Origin: Embleya sp040605455
GTDB lineage: Bacteria > Actinomycetota > Actinomycetes > Streptomycetales > Streptomycetaceae
Direction of reading: 5' to 3'
Length of the DNA stretch: 21,028 nucleotides
Assembly (NCBI RefSeq): GCF_040605455.1
Contig: NZ_JBEXCV010000151.1
Location: forward strand, 1-21,028
Shown: one piece after another, positions 6,887-13,773 of the stretch
Layout: each line of letters begins with the position of its first letter
Numbering within the stretch: position 1 is the stretch's first letter
Position numbers and translations under genes: made by a program
Notes under the pieces: model-generated
What the model saw: only the letters and a program-made list of their open reading frames with translations
Database searches by the model: none
What the model was told of the DNA's origin: nothing

Positions 6887-7579
6887 ATGACTGATGTCAA
6901 AGAGCGGCCGATGCGAGGGCAAGGGGCCTTCCGATCGGCGCGCCGCAAGCTGGGCCTGCCCGCCTTCCTGGTCACGCTCCTGGTCGGCTTCATCGTGCTG
7001 GCCCTGGTGCTGGTCGGCCTGGTCAACCTGCTGCCCGGAAGATTCAATCCGTTCGGCGAGACCACCAAGGACCACAGCGGGCCCGTGATGCTCAAGGCGG
7101 TGCAGGATCTCAGCCGCTACGAGGCGGTCAGCGGCACCTTCCAGGTCGTAGTGGACCTGGAGAAGGACGCCAAATTCCTCCCGGACGCCGTCCGCGGCCA
7201 GCGAACGCTGTTCATCGGGGTCGGCCAGGTCGGCGGCTTCGTCGAATTCGGCGGAATCGGCCAGGATGCGATCCGGACCTCGCCGGACAACAAGAGCGTA
7301 ACCATCAAGCTCCCGCACGCGCGGCTCGCGCCCGCCGCGCTCGACCAGAAGAACAGCCACGTGATTGCCCAGGACAGGGGCCTGTTCGACCGTCTCGGCG
7401 ACTTCTTCTCCGGCAATCCCGGCGATCAGCAACAGCTCTACGTGCTGGCGACGAAGAAGATCGACGACGCGGCGAAGACCGCCGGACTGGTGGAGCGCGC
7501 GGAACGCAACACCACCGGCATGCTCCAGGGAATGATGCGATCCCTGGGTTATCCGACCACCACTGTGACCTACGCCTAG
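6887..7579 (+). CDS. DUF4230 domain membrane protein
   Basis: The 230-aa protein has a basic cytoplasmic tail, one membrane segment at about residues 24-48 (LPAFLVTLLVGFIVLALVLV), then an outside domain. That domain starts with SGPVMLKAVQDLSRYEAVSG and contains the DUF4230 core: TFQVVVDLEKDAKFLPD, a VDFxxI-like stretch and VTIKLPHARLAPAALDQKNS. It ends with a helical part, VERAERNTTGMLQGMMRSLG. The family's function is unknown; its members are membrane-tethered. ATG 6887 follows a weak GGGGGTG site and is 55 bases after dinB, so it could be co-transcribed with dinB. The stop lies about 30 bases before the promoter that drives the glycine riboswitch. Confidence 0.85.
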   Translation: MTDVKERPMRGQGAFRSARRKLGLPAFLVTLLVGFIVLALVLVGLVNLLPGRFNPFGETTKDHSGPVMLKAVQDLSRYEAVSGTFQVVVDLEKDAKFLPDAVRGQRTLFIGVGQVGGFVEFGGIGQDAIRTSPDNKSVTIKLPHARLAPAALDQKNSHVIAQDRGLFDRLGDFFSGNPGDQQQLYVLATKKIDDAAKTAGLVERAERNTTGMLQGMMRSLGYPTTTVTYA

Positions 7580-7605
7580 TGCGCAGGCCCCGGCGGCTGT
7601 CACGC

Positions 7606-7614
7606 TGATACCGT
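7606..7614 (+). promoter_or_regulatory. gcvP: Extended -10 promoter of the glycine riboswitch-gcvP transcript
   Basis: TGATACCGT combines an extended TGn element with a TAnnnT -10 box (7609-7614). The predicted start near 7621 is just upstream of the riboswitch's first conserved bases. No good -35 hexamer is seen 17 bases upstream, as is common for extended -10 promoters. Confidence 0.5.
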
Positions 7615-7633
7615 TGAGACCGCCCATTACGTT

Positions 7634-7868
7634 CGCGCGGGAGAGTCCTCGTGTCGTGCACACGAGGCGCCGAAGGAGCAACTCCTCCCCGGAATCTCTC
7701 AGGCACCCGTACCGCGTGGTCGTGGGCACTCTGGAAAGCAGGATTCGCACGTGGCTCGCCGAGTCGGGTCGGATCCTCGCCGACGGTGCAAATCGCGCCC
7801 GTGGGAACCGGTTCGACCGGGGCTCCGGGCGCGGTGAAGCTCTCAGGTACAGATGACAGAGGGGGAGG
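7634..7868 (+). ncRNA. Tandem glycine riboswitch
   Basis: Two consecutive glycine aptamers lie between the DUF4230 gene and gcvP. Aptamer 1 shows GGGAGAGTCC (7639-7648), GCGCCGAAGGAGCAA, AATCTCTCAGGCA (7693-7705), GTACCG, and closes with CTCTGGAAAG (7730-7739). Aptamer 2 follows a short linker and shows CGCCGACGGTGCAA (7769-7791 region), then a long hairpin with CGCGCCCG/CGGGCGCG arms (7793-7834). It ends with the hallmark GAAGCTCTCAGGTACAGATG then ACAGAGGGGGAG (to about 7868). Such switches turn on glycine cleavage genes when glycine is plentiful. No intrinsic terminator is visible before gcvP, so control may act on translation or through Rho. The long aptamer-2 arm is the most distinctive part. 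Confidence 0.95.
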
Positions 7869-7924
7869 CCGGTGGACCCGCGACCCGCGTGTCCGTCCAG
7901 GAGCGATCCAGGAGGCCTTTCGCG

Positions 7925-10846
7925 ATGACCCCGCGCACCCCTGCCCCGACGCGTGCTCACGTCGTACTCCCCTCCGGTCCCGGCTCGTTGACCGGCCTGG
8001 AGGCCGCGTCGCCGTTCACCGGTCGGCACATCGGTCCGGACGCCGACGAGCAGGCGAAGATGCTCGCCGCGATCGGCTACGGATCCCTGGACGAGCTGAC
8101 CGACGCGGCGGTGCCCGCCGCGATCCGCGCGCTGGAGGGCTTCGCATTGCCCGCCGCGCGTTCGGAGGCCGAGGTGCTCGCCGAACTGCGCGAGCTGGCC
8201 TCCCGCAACAGCGTGCTGACCTCGATGATCGGGCTCGGCTACCACGGCACCTTCACCCCGCCGGTGATCACCCGCAACGTGCTGGAGAACCCCGCCTGGT
8301 ACACGGCCTACACGCCCTACCAGCCGGAGATCTCGCAGGGCCGGTTGGAGGCGCTGCTCAACTTCCAGACCGTGGTCACCGACCTGACCGGCCTGGACGT
8401 GGCAGGCGCCTCGCTGCTCGACGAGGCCACCGCCGCCGCCGAGGCGATGACCCTGGCCCGGCGGGCCGGTCGGGCCAAGAGCGACGTGTTCGTCGTGGAC
8501 GCGGCCACGCTGCCGCAGACCGTCGCCGTGGTGCGCACGCGCGCGCAGGCGCTGGGTATCGAGGTCGTGGTCGCCGACACCACCGACGGGCTGCCCGAGG
8601 ACGGCTGCTTCGGCGTGCTGCTCCAGTACCCCGGCGCCGACGGCCGGGTCCGCGACCTGACGCCGGTGATCGAGGCGGCGCACGCGCAGGGCGCGCTGGT
8701 GGCGGTCGCCGCCGACCTGCTCGCACTCACCGTGTTGCGCGCGCCGGGCGCGATGGGCGCCGACATCGCGGTCGGCACCAGCCAGCGCTTCGGTGTGCCG
8801 ATGGCCTTCGGCGGTCCGCACGCGGGGTACATGGCGGTTCGCGAGAAGCTCACCCGCAGCATGCCGGGCCGGCTGGTCGGGGTGTCCGTGGACGCCGACG
8901 GCGCGCCCGCCTACCGGCTCGCGCTGCAGACCCGCGAACAGCACATCCGCCGGGAGAAGGCGACCAGCAACATCTGCACCGCGCAGGTCCTGCTGGCCGT
9001 GATGGCCGGGATGTACGCGGTCTACCACGGGCCGGACGGGCTCACCTCGATCGCACGCCGCACCCACCGGTACGCGGCCGTGCTCGCGGCGGGCCTGCGG
9101 GCGGGCGGCGTCGAGGTCGTGCACGGCGACTTCTTCGACACGGTCGGCGTGCGCGTGCCGGGCCGGGCCGAGCAGGTGCTTGCCGCGGCCCGCGCGGCCG
9201 GGGTCAACCTGCGCCCGGTGGACGCCGACCACGTGGGGATCACCTGCGACGAGACCACCCTGCGAGCGCATGTCGAGGCGGTCTGGGGCGCGTTCGGGGT
9301 CACCGGCGACGTGGCCGCACTGGACGCGGTCACCGCCGACGCGCTGCCGCAGTCGCTGCTGCGCGACACCGAGTTCCTGACCCACCCGGTCTTCCACACG
9401 CACCGCTCCGAGACCGACATGCTGCGCTACCTCAAGCGGCTCGCGGACAAGGACTACGCACTCGACCGGGGCATGATCCCGCTCGGCTCGTGCACGATGA
9501 AGCTCAACGCCACGGTCGAGATGGAACCGATCACGTGGCCCGAGTTCGCGAACCTGCACCCGTTCGCGCCGGTGGATCAGGCCGCGGGATACCTGGAGCT
9601 GATCGACGGCCTGGCCGACTCGCTGGCCCGGATCACCGGCTACGCCAAGGTCTCGCTCCAGCCCAACGCCGGTTCGCAGGGCGAACTCGCGGGCCTGCTC
9701 GCGGTGCGCGCCTATCACCACGCCAACGGTGACACCGCCCGCGACGTGTGCCTGATCCCCTCCTCCGCGCACGGCACCAACGCGGCCAGCGCGGTGATGG
9801 CGGGCATGCGCGTCGTGGTGGTCAAGACCGGCGAGAACGGCGACGTGGACCTGGCCGACCTGCACACCAAGATCGAGCAGCACCGGGACACGCTCGCGGT
9901 ACTGATGGTGACCTACCCGTCCACGCACGGCGTGTTCGAGGAGGGCATCGAGCAGGTGTGCGCGGCCATCCACGAGGCCGGCGGCCAGGTGTACGTGGAC
10001 GGCGCGAACCTGAACGCACTGGTCGGGCTGGCCCAGCCGGGCGGCGCGATCGGCGCCGACGTATCGCACCTGAACCTGCACAAGACGTTCTGCATCCCGC
10101 ACGGCGGCGGCGGTCCGGGCGTCGGCCCGGTCGCGGTGCGCGCGCACCTGGCGCCGTACCTGCCCAACCACCCGCTCCAGCCCGCAGCCGGCCCCGAGAC
10201 CGGCGTGGGGCCGATCTCGGCCGCTCCGTGGGGTTCGGCGGCGATCCTGCCGATCCCGTGGACCTACCTGCGGCTGATGGGCCCGGACGGGCTCAAGGAG
10301 GCCACCCAGGTCGCGGTGCTGGGCGCCAACTACGTCGCCAAGCGGCTCGCGCCGCACTTCCCGGTGCTCTACACCGGCCCGAACGGCCTGGTCGCGCACG
10401 AGTGCATCATCGACGTGCGGGGGATCACCAAGGCCACCGGGGTCAGCGTCGACGATGTCGCCAAGCGGCTGATCGACTACGGGTTCCACGCGCCGACCAT
10501 GTCGTTCCCGGTGCCCGGCACGCTGATGATCGAGCCGACGGAGAGCGAGAACCTGCACGAGATCGACCGGTTCTGCGACGCGATGATTGCCATCAAGGGC
10601 GAGATCGACCGGGTCGCGTCGGGCGAACTGCCCGCCGACGACAACCCGCTCGGCAACGCGCCGCACACCGCCGCGCTGCTTGCGGGCGAGTGGGCGCACG
10701 CCTACACGCGCGAGGAGGCGGTCTTCCCGGCCGGTGTGGTGCCGGCCGAGAAGTACTGGCCGCCGGTGCGCCGGATCGACGGTGCCCAGGGCGACCGCAA
10801 CCTGGTCTGCTCGTGCCCGCCGATCGAGGCGTACGGCAACAACTGA
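7925..10846 (+). CDS. gcvP: Glycine dehydrogenase (aminomethyl-transferring), GcvP
   Basis: GcvP is the pyridoxal-phosphate decarboxylase of the glycine cleavage system; it releases CO2 from glycine and passes the aminomethyl group to lipoyl-GcvH. The 973-aa single-chain form carries FTGRHIGPDADEQAKML near the N-terminus, GYHGTFTPPVITRNVLENPA and YTPYQPEISQGRLEALLNFQ. The C-terminal half has IPLGSCTMKLNATVEM, SLQPNAGSQGELAGLLAVR, SSAHGTNAASA, and the cofactor site NLHKTFCIPHGGGGPG with Lys720. The length equals other fused (not split P1/P2) enzymes. ATG 7925 has a perfect AGGAGG nine bases upstream. A GTG further upstream in frame would fall in the riboswitch. Expression is under the glycine riboswitch. 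The gene ends at a hairpin shared with the convergent TetR gene. Confidence 0.97.
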   Translation: MTPRTPAPTRAHVVLPSGPGSLTGLEAASPFTGRHIGPDADEQAKMLAAIGYGSLDELTDAAVPAAIRALEGFALPAARSEAEVLAELRELASRNSVLTSMIGLGYHGTFTPPVITRNVLENPAWYTAYTPYQPEISQGRLEALLNFQTVVTDLTGLDVAGASLLDEATAAAEAMTLARRAGRAKSDVFVVDAATLPQTVAVVRTRAQALGIEVVVADTTDGLPEDGCFGVLLQYPGADGRVRDLTPVIEAAHAQGALVAVAADLLALTVLRAPGAMGADIAVGTSQRFGVPMAFGGPHAGYMAVREKLTRSMPGRLVGVSVDADGAPAYRLALQTREQHIRREKATSNICTAQVLLAVMAGMYAVYHGPDGLTSIARRTHRYAAVLAAGLRAGGVEVVHGDFFDTVGVRVPGRAEQVLAAARAAGVNLRPVDADHVGITCDETTLRAHVEAVWGAFGVTGDVAALDAVTADALPQSLLRDTEFLTHPVFHTHRSETDMLRYLKRLADKDYALDRGMIPLGSCTMKLNATVEMEPITWPEFANLHPFAPVDQAAGYLELIDGLADSLARITGYAKVSLQPNAGSQGELAGLLAVRAYHHANGDTARDVCLIPSSAHGTNAASAVMAGMRVVVVKTGENGDVDLADLHTKIEQHRDTLAVLMVTYPSTHGVFEEGIEQVCAAIHEAGGQVYVDGANLNALVGLAQPGGAIGADVSHLNLHKTFCIPHGGGGPGVGPVAVRAHLAPYLPNHPLQPAAGPETGVGPISAAPWGSAAILPIPWTYLRLMGPDGLKEATQVAVLGANYVAKRLAPHFPVLYTGPNGLVAHECIIDVRGITKATGVSVDDVAKRLIDYGFHAPTMSFPVPGTLMIEPTESENLHEIDRFCDAMIAIKGEIDRVASGELPADDNPLGNAPHTAALLAGEWAHAYTREEAVFPAGVVPAEKYWPPVRRIDGAQGDRNLVCSCPPIEAYGNN

Positions 10847-10855
10847 CGACGCGCA

Positions 10856-10894
10856 GCCCGCTCCCGATCGCAGATGTTCCGATCAGGGGCGGGC
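10856..10894. terminator. Bidirectional terminator hairpin between gcvP and the TetR gene
   Basis: The arms at 10856-10870 and 10880-10894 pair over 15 positions with two mismatches around a 9-nt loop. The hairpin sits right after the gcvP stop and includes the TetR stop codon, so it can serve both converging transcripts. It lacks a T-run, as is usual in high-GC actinobacteria. Confidence 0.6.
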
Positions 10895-11473
10895 CGCGCC
10901 GTGGGTCAGCAGTCGGGCCACCGATGCGGCGAAACCGGGCTTGGTGGCCAGGCCGCTGCCCAGGACGCCGAACATCAACGCGCCGCTGAGTGATTCGAAG
11001 AGCAGGTCGGCGTCCACGTCCGGGCGGGCCTGACCGCGCGCGACCGCGTCCGCCACGAAGGCCCGGAAGATCGCCCGGACCGGATCCATCCGGGCCACCA
11101 GCAACTCCTTGAGCTCGGGCTGGTCGCGGTACTCGGCGAGCAGCCCCGGCACCGCGGCCGCGGTCTCCGGGCGCCGGAACGACTCGAGCGCGGCCTCGGC
11201 GAAGCGCAGCACGCCGGTCGCGAAGTCCTCCTGCGGCAGCGGCCGAAAGCTCATCTCGCGGGCCGGGTAGACCGCCTCGTGCACCAAGTGCGCCTTCGAG
11301 GGCCAGCGGCGGTACACGGTCGGCCTGGTCACGCCCGCCCGGCGGGCGACGGCCTCGATGCTGACCCGGTTGTAGCCCTGCTCGGCGACCAGCTCGCGGG
11401 CCGCGGCCAGGATCAGTTCGTCGGTGCGTGGATCACGCGGGCGACCGGGCCGAGGGGTGCCGCCACTGGGCAT
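10883..11473 (-). CDS. TetR-family transcriptional regulator
   Basis: The 196-aa product has a typical TetR N-terminus: a short RPGRPRDPRTDELILAAA lead, then the helix-turn-helix RVSIEAVARRAGVTRPTVYR (about 36-55) followed by RWPSKAHLVHEAVY. The C-terminal ligand and dimer domain (70-196) is helical and diverged, so the effector cannot be named. ATG at 11473 gives the expected spacing to the DNA-binding domain; the frame is open further upstream but that part would overlap the promoter. A -10 box and a palindrome lie just upstream (11504-11548), suggesting autorepression. It faces gcvP and shares a terminator; no obvious target operon starts nearby. Confidence 0.93.
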   Translation of the reverse strand: MPSGGTPRPGRPRDPRTDELILAAARELVAEQGYNRVSIEAVARRAGVTRPTVYRRWPSKAHLVHEAVYPAREMSFRPLPQEDFATGVLRFAEAALESFRRPETAAAVPGLLAEYRDQPELKELLVARMDPVRAIFRAFVADAVARGQARPDVDADLLFESLSGALMFGVLGSGLATKPGFAASVARLLTHGAARP

Positions 11474-11503
11474 GAGGATGGAACTCCGAGTCGTCGTCGC
11501 GCC

Positions 11504-11534
11504 CAACATCGTGTCGCTGCATCGCAGCATGTTG
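11504..11534. promoter_or_regulatory. Possible TetR autoregulatory operator
   Basis: CAACAT (11504-11509) and ATGTTG (11529-11534) form an inverted repeat with 19 bases between. A second repeat, GCTGC-ATC-GCAGC (11516-11528), is nested inside but centred 3 bases away. The site lies immediately downstream of the -10 box at 11548-11543, where a bound repressor would block initiation. Confidence 0.45.
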
Positions 11535-11542
11535 TCGCTCGG

Positions 11543-11548
11543 ACTGTA
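11543..11548 (-). promoter_or_regulatory. Putative -10 box of the TetR gene
   Basis: Read on the minus strand the box is TACAGT, fitting TAnnnT. The expected transcription start is near 11536, giving a leader of about 63 bases before ATG 11473. The -35 region is poor. Confidence 0.45.
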
Positions 11549-11583
11549 TCGGGAAGGCGGCCCGACCGGCTCCGGACAGGCGA

Positions 11584-11617
11584 GAGCCGGAGGTCGTCAC
11601 GCGGTGACCTCCGGCTC
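11584..11617 (-). terminator. Strong hairpin downstream of the DUF5999 gene
   Basis: GAGCCGGAGG (11584-11593) pairs perfectly with CCTCCGGCTC (11608-11617). An inner TCAC/GTGA extension closes a GCG loop, with a 3-base bulge. It lies 20 bases beyond the DUF5999 stop on the minus strand and before the TetR promoter, as expected for a terminator insulating the two genes. Confidence 0.7.
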
Positions 11618-11637
11618 GTTGGGGCCGTGCGAACGAA

Positions 11638-11838
11638 TCAGGCCGCCGAAACCAACCCTACAGGGGGGCGGTGCGGGGCGATGGTGCGTCCGTCCGGCAG
11701 CAGTTCGCCCGTGTCCTCGAACAGGACGACGCCGTTGCACAGCAGGCTCCATCCCTGTTCGAAATGAGCGGCCACAACGGCGGCGGCCTCACGATCGGGA
11801 CTGTCCGCCGGCGGGCAATGCGGTCGGTGCTGGCACAT
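11638..11838 (-). CDS. DUF5999 family small protein
   Basis: This 66-aa protein reads MCQHRPHCPPADSPDRE at its start, then EQGWSLLCNGVVLFEDTGEL and LPDGRTIAPHRP. It matches a family of short, highly conserved Streptomyces proteins of unknown function (DUF5999 by memory). ATG 11838 is chosen because the family begins at MCQH and AAGGTACGAGG precedes it. The frame is open further upstream, but those residues are not family-like. The Cys/His-rich N-terminus (Cys2, His4, His7, Cys8) and Cys at LLCNG could bind a metal; that is inference. It lies between a terminator hairpin downstream and a cluster of TGTGA sites upstream. Confidence 0.82.
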   Translation of the reverse strand: MCQHRPHCPPADSPDREAAAVVAAHFEQGWSLLCNGVVLFEDTGELLPDGRTIAPHRPPVGLVSAA

Positions 11839-11962
11839 CCTCGTACCTTCTCGGTGTCTGCGCGGAGCGCGTCGGGCAGCCTTGCCCGGCAGCTCACAGT
11901 GTCCGCCTCCGAAGCCCCGCGCGCACGCCTTCTCGCAGTTCTCACCCGACTGCGCCCAAGAT

Positions 11963-11992
11963 GTGACCACACGTGTGAACGCCCGGGTGTGA
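11963..11992. promoter_or_regulatory. Cluster of TGTGA half-sites and CACACGTGTG palindrome
   Basis: TGTGA occurs at 11963-11967, 11974-11978 and 11988-11992. The stretch includes the perfect palindromes TGTGACCACA-type (11963-11972) and CACACGTGTG (11968-11977). TGTGA/TCACA is the half-site of Crp/Fnr-type regulators. The cluster lies 125-155 bases upstream of the DUF5999 start and directly after the stop of the 189-aa gene, so it probably belongs to the DUF5999 promoter region; no clear -10 box is visible. Confidence 0.4.
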
Positions 11993-12562
11993 TCAGCTGT
12001 CCGGAGCCCCCACGGCGGCCGGCCGGCGCGTGCGCGAGGCCAGCACCCCGGCCAGTTCGGCCGCGGTGTAGCAGCGCAGCGCCTGCACGCCGCACGGCGC
12101 CGGCGCGAGCGGGATCAACAGGTCCACGCCGCCTGCTTCGTCGGCCAACCACAACGCGACCATGTACATGCCGGGTACGTTCAGCAGGCGCGCCTCGTCG
12201 CGGCGGAGCATGGTCTGCGGGAGTGCCCGAGCCGCCGCGGCGGCCGGTGCGGTGGCGAGCGTGAACGGTCCCTCGACGAATCGGCCGACGCCGTGACCGG
12301 TCGGGCCGGGGCGGACCTCGATGCCGCCGACGACCACGTCGCCGGACCACATGAGCCAGCGCCAACCCACCGGGCGGGCGCTGCGTACGCCCTGATCGGC
12401 GACCAGGTCGAGCAGGTCGATCTCGAAGACGCGGTGCGGGAATCCGGCCGTGAGCGCGGCTTGATCGGCGCGGTAGTCGGCGGGGAGCAACGCGCGGGAT
12501 TCGAGCACGGCTCGGGCCGCTCGGCGGGCCGACTCGGGAGCCTCGGGCACACGCAGGACCAT
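11993..12562 (-). CDS. Hypothetical protein, 189 aa
   Basis: I do not recognise this family. The protein starts at ATG 12562, nine bases after GAGGCGG. It has an Ala/Arg-rich N-terminal helix region (about 1-50). A central beta-rich part follows (about 60-115) with GWRWLMWSGDVVVGGIEVRP and VGRFVEGPFTL, then a segment LLNVPGMYMVALWLADEAGG (about 126-145) and VDLLIPLAPAPCGVQALRCY. No signal peptide, membrane segment or catalytic motif is evident. Codon bias is normal for the window, so it is a real gene. It has its own leader of about 135 bases, with a promoter at 12710 and a terminator-like hairpin at 12591-12610. Confidence 0.75.
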   Translation of the reverse strand: MVLRVPEAPESARRAARAVLESRALLPADYRADQAALTAGFPHRVFEIDLLDLVADQGVRSARPVGWRWLMWSGDVVVGGIEVRPGPTGHGVGRFVEGPFTLATAPAAAAARALPQTMLRRDEARLLNVPGMYMVALWLADEAGGVDLLIPLAPAPCGVQALRCYTAAELAGVLASRTRRPAAVGAPDS

Positions 12563-12590
12563 GAGACCGCCTCATTTCGATGCAGAGTCC

Positions 12591-12610
12591 AAAAACCCGG
12601 AGAATCCGGG
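12591..12610 (-). terminator. Intrinsic terminator-like hairpin in the leader of the 189-aa gene
   Basis: On the minus strand CCCGGA-TTC-TCCGGG is followed at once by TTTTT (12595-12591), a textbook intrinsic terminator and rare in such a GC-rich genome. It lies 29 bases upstream of the 189-aa start codon and downstream of the TACAAT box at 12710. It can therefore act as an attenuator for that gene, or as a late terminator for the CNNM operon ending at 12784. Upstream leader sequence contains further CCGGG/CCCGG segments able to form competing stems. Confidence 0.6.
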
Positions 12611-12704
12611 GAGGGGAAAGCGGCGCTGTGCTGTGGGGAACCGGGTATCCGGCCGGGGGACGACCCGGCGGCGTACAGAGGGACCCGGCAGGGCCGGTCA
12701 GCGC

Positions 12705-12710
12705 ATTGTA
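12705..12710 (-). promoter_or_regulatory. Putative promoter -10 box for the 189-aa gene
   Basis: On the minus strand TACAAT is nearly consensus. GTTACT lies 17 bases upstream (12733-12728) as a weak -35. The local region 12711-12775 is AT-richer than the surroundings. The predicted transcript starts near 12698 and has a leader of about 135 bases. Confidence 0.5.
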
Positions 12711-12783
12711 CCGAAACGGCTCCGAAAAGTAACGGTGTATTGCGAACTGACACCCGTTTGAAGACCTTTTGGAACGATCTCGG

Positions 12784-13773
12784 TCAGGGGAACAGCGAGG
12801 ACATCACGTCGTCGAGGGTGACCAGGCCGAGCGGGACCGCGTCCGGCGCACCGACCAGGGCCAGATGTGCGCGGGAGCCGCGCATGCGGGCCAACAGGGT
12901 GGTCAGCATGGCGTCCGGGTCGATCGTGACGAGCGGGTAGACCGGTACCGAACCGTCCGCCTCGGGGGCCAGCACGTCGAGCACGTGCACGTAACCCACC
13001 GGCAGGTCGGCCGCGTCCAGGACCGGGAAGCGGGACAGGCCGGTGCGTACCGCGACCTCCTCCAGGGCCGCCGCCGAGACCGGCCGGGGCAGTGCCACCA
13101 CGTCGGTCCACGGCCGCATCACCGAGGCGGCGGGGCTGGAGTGCAGCGCCAGTGCGCCGGAGAGTCGGTCGTGCTCGCGCACGTCCAGCAGGTCGTGCTC
13201 GCGCGACTCGGCGAGCAGCGCCGGGAGTTCCTCGGCGGTGTACACGCTGCGCACCTCGTCCACCGGCCGTACCCGAAAGGCGCGCAGGCACAGATTGGCC
13301 ACGTGATTGAGCAGCCACAGGATCGGCGCGGTCAGCCGGGCGAACAGCAGCAGCGGCGGGGTCAGCCACAGCGCACATTCCTCCGGTCCGGCCAGGGCGA
13401 TGTTCTTGGGCACCATCTCGCCGAGCACCATGTGGCAGAACACCACCACGGCCAGGGCGAGCACGAACGCGATGGCGTGCACCGCCCCGGCGGGCAACCC
13501 GATCGCCTCGATCGGGCCGGCCAGGGCGTGCACCAGCGCGGGTTCGGCGACCGCGCCCAGGCCGAGCGAGGCCACGGTGATGCCCAGTTGGGCGGCGGCG
13601 AGCATGGTGGACAGCCGGCCCATCGCGATCAGCACCATCGCGGCCCGGCGCGAGCCGGCCTCCGCCTGCGGCGCGATCCGGGTGCGCCGGGCCGAGATCA
13701 CCGAGAACTCGGCGCCGACGAAGAAGGCGTTGGCCATGAGCAGGACCAGCGAGAGCAGCAGGTCGCCGATCAT
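12784..13773 (-). CDS. CNNM/CBS-domain membrane protein (hemolysin C-like), second of a pair
   Basis: The 329-aa protein has a CNNM (DUF21) membrane domain at about 1-170. Its first segment reads LLLSLVLLMANAFFVGAEFS, followed by the cytoplasmic AAAQLGITVASLGLG stretch and the conserved CHMVLGEMVPKNIAL at 113-127. A tandem CBS region follows (about 215-325). It ends directly after the second CBS motif, GLVTLDDVMSSLFP, with no CorC/HlyC domain. Relatives (CorB/CorC, human CNNM) are linked to magnesium and cobalt efflux or homeostasis; the ion here is unknown. ATG 13773 overlaps the stop of the upstream paralogue (ATGA), so the two are translationally coupled and may form a heterodimer. Confidence 0.92.
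   Translation of the reverse strand: MIGDLLLSLVLLMANAFFVGAEFSVISARRTRIAPQAEAGSRRAAMVLIAMGRLSTMLAAAQLGITVASLGLGAVAEPALVHALAGPIEAIGLPAGAVHAIAFVLALAVVVFCHMVLGEMVPKNIALAGPEECALWLTPPLLLFARLTAPILWLLNHVANLCLRAFRVRPVDEVRSVYTAEELPALLAESREHDLLDVREHDRLSGALALHSSPAASVMRPWTDVVALPRPVSAAALEEVAVRTGLSRFPVLDAADLPVGYVHVLDVLAPEADGSVPVYPLVTIDPDAMLTTLLARMRGSRAHLALVGAPDAVPLGLVTLDDVMSSLFP

Noticed and set aside
6770..10699. A 1309-codon open frame on the minus strand opposite DUF4230, riboswitch and gcvP
   Set aside because: It mirrors gcvP codons, is rich in Arg/Gly/His/Val, matches no family and crosses a structured RNA; a GC-driven shadow.
7925..10846. GcvP could be two split subunits
   Set aside because: Both halves are in one uninterrupted frame with the lysine cofactor site in the C-terminal half, as in fused enzymes.
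11839..11970. A 44-residue N-terminal extension of the DUF5999 protein
   Set aside because: The family starts at MCQH, the extension is not conserved-looking, and it would overlap the putative regulatory sites.
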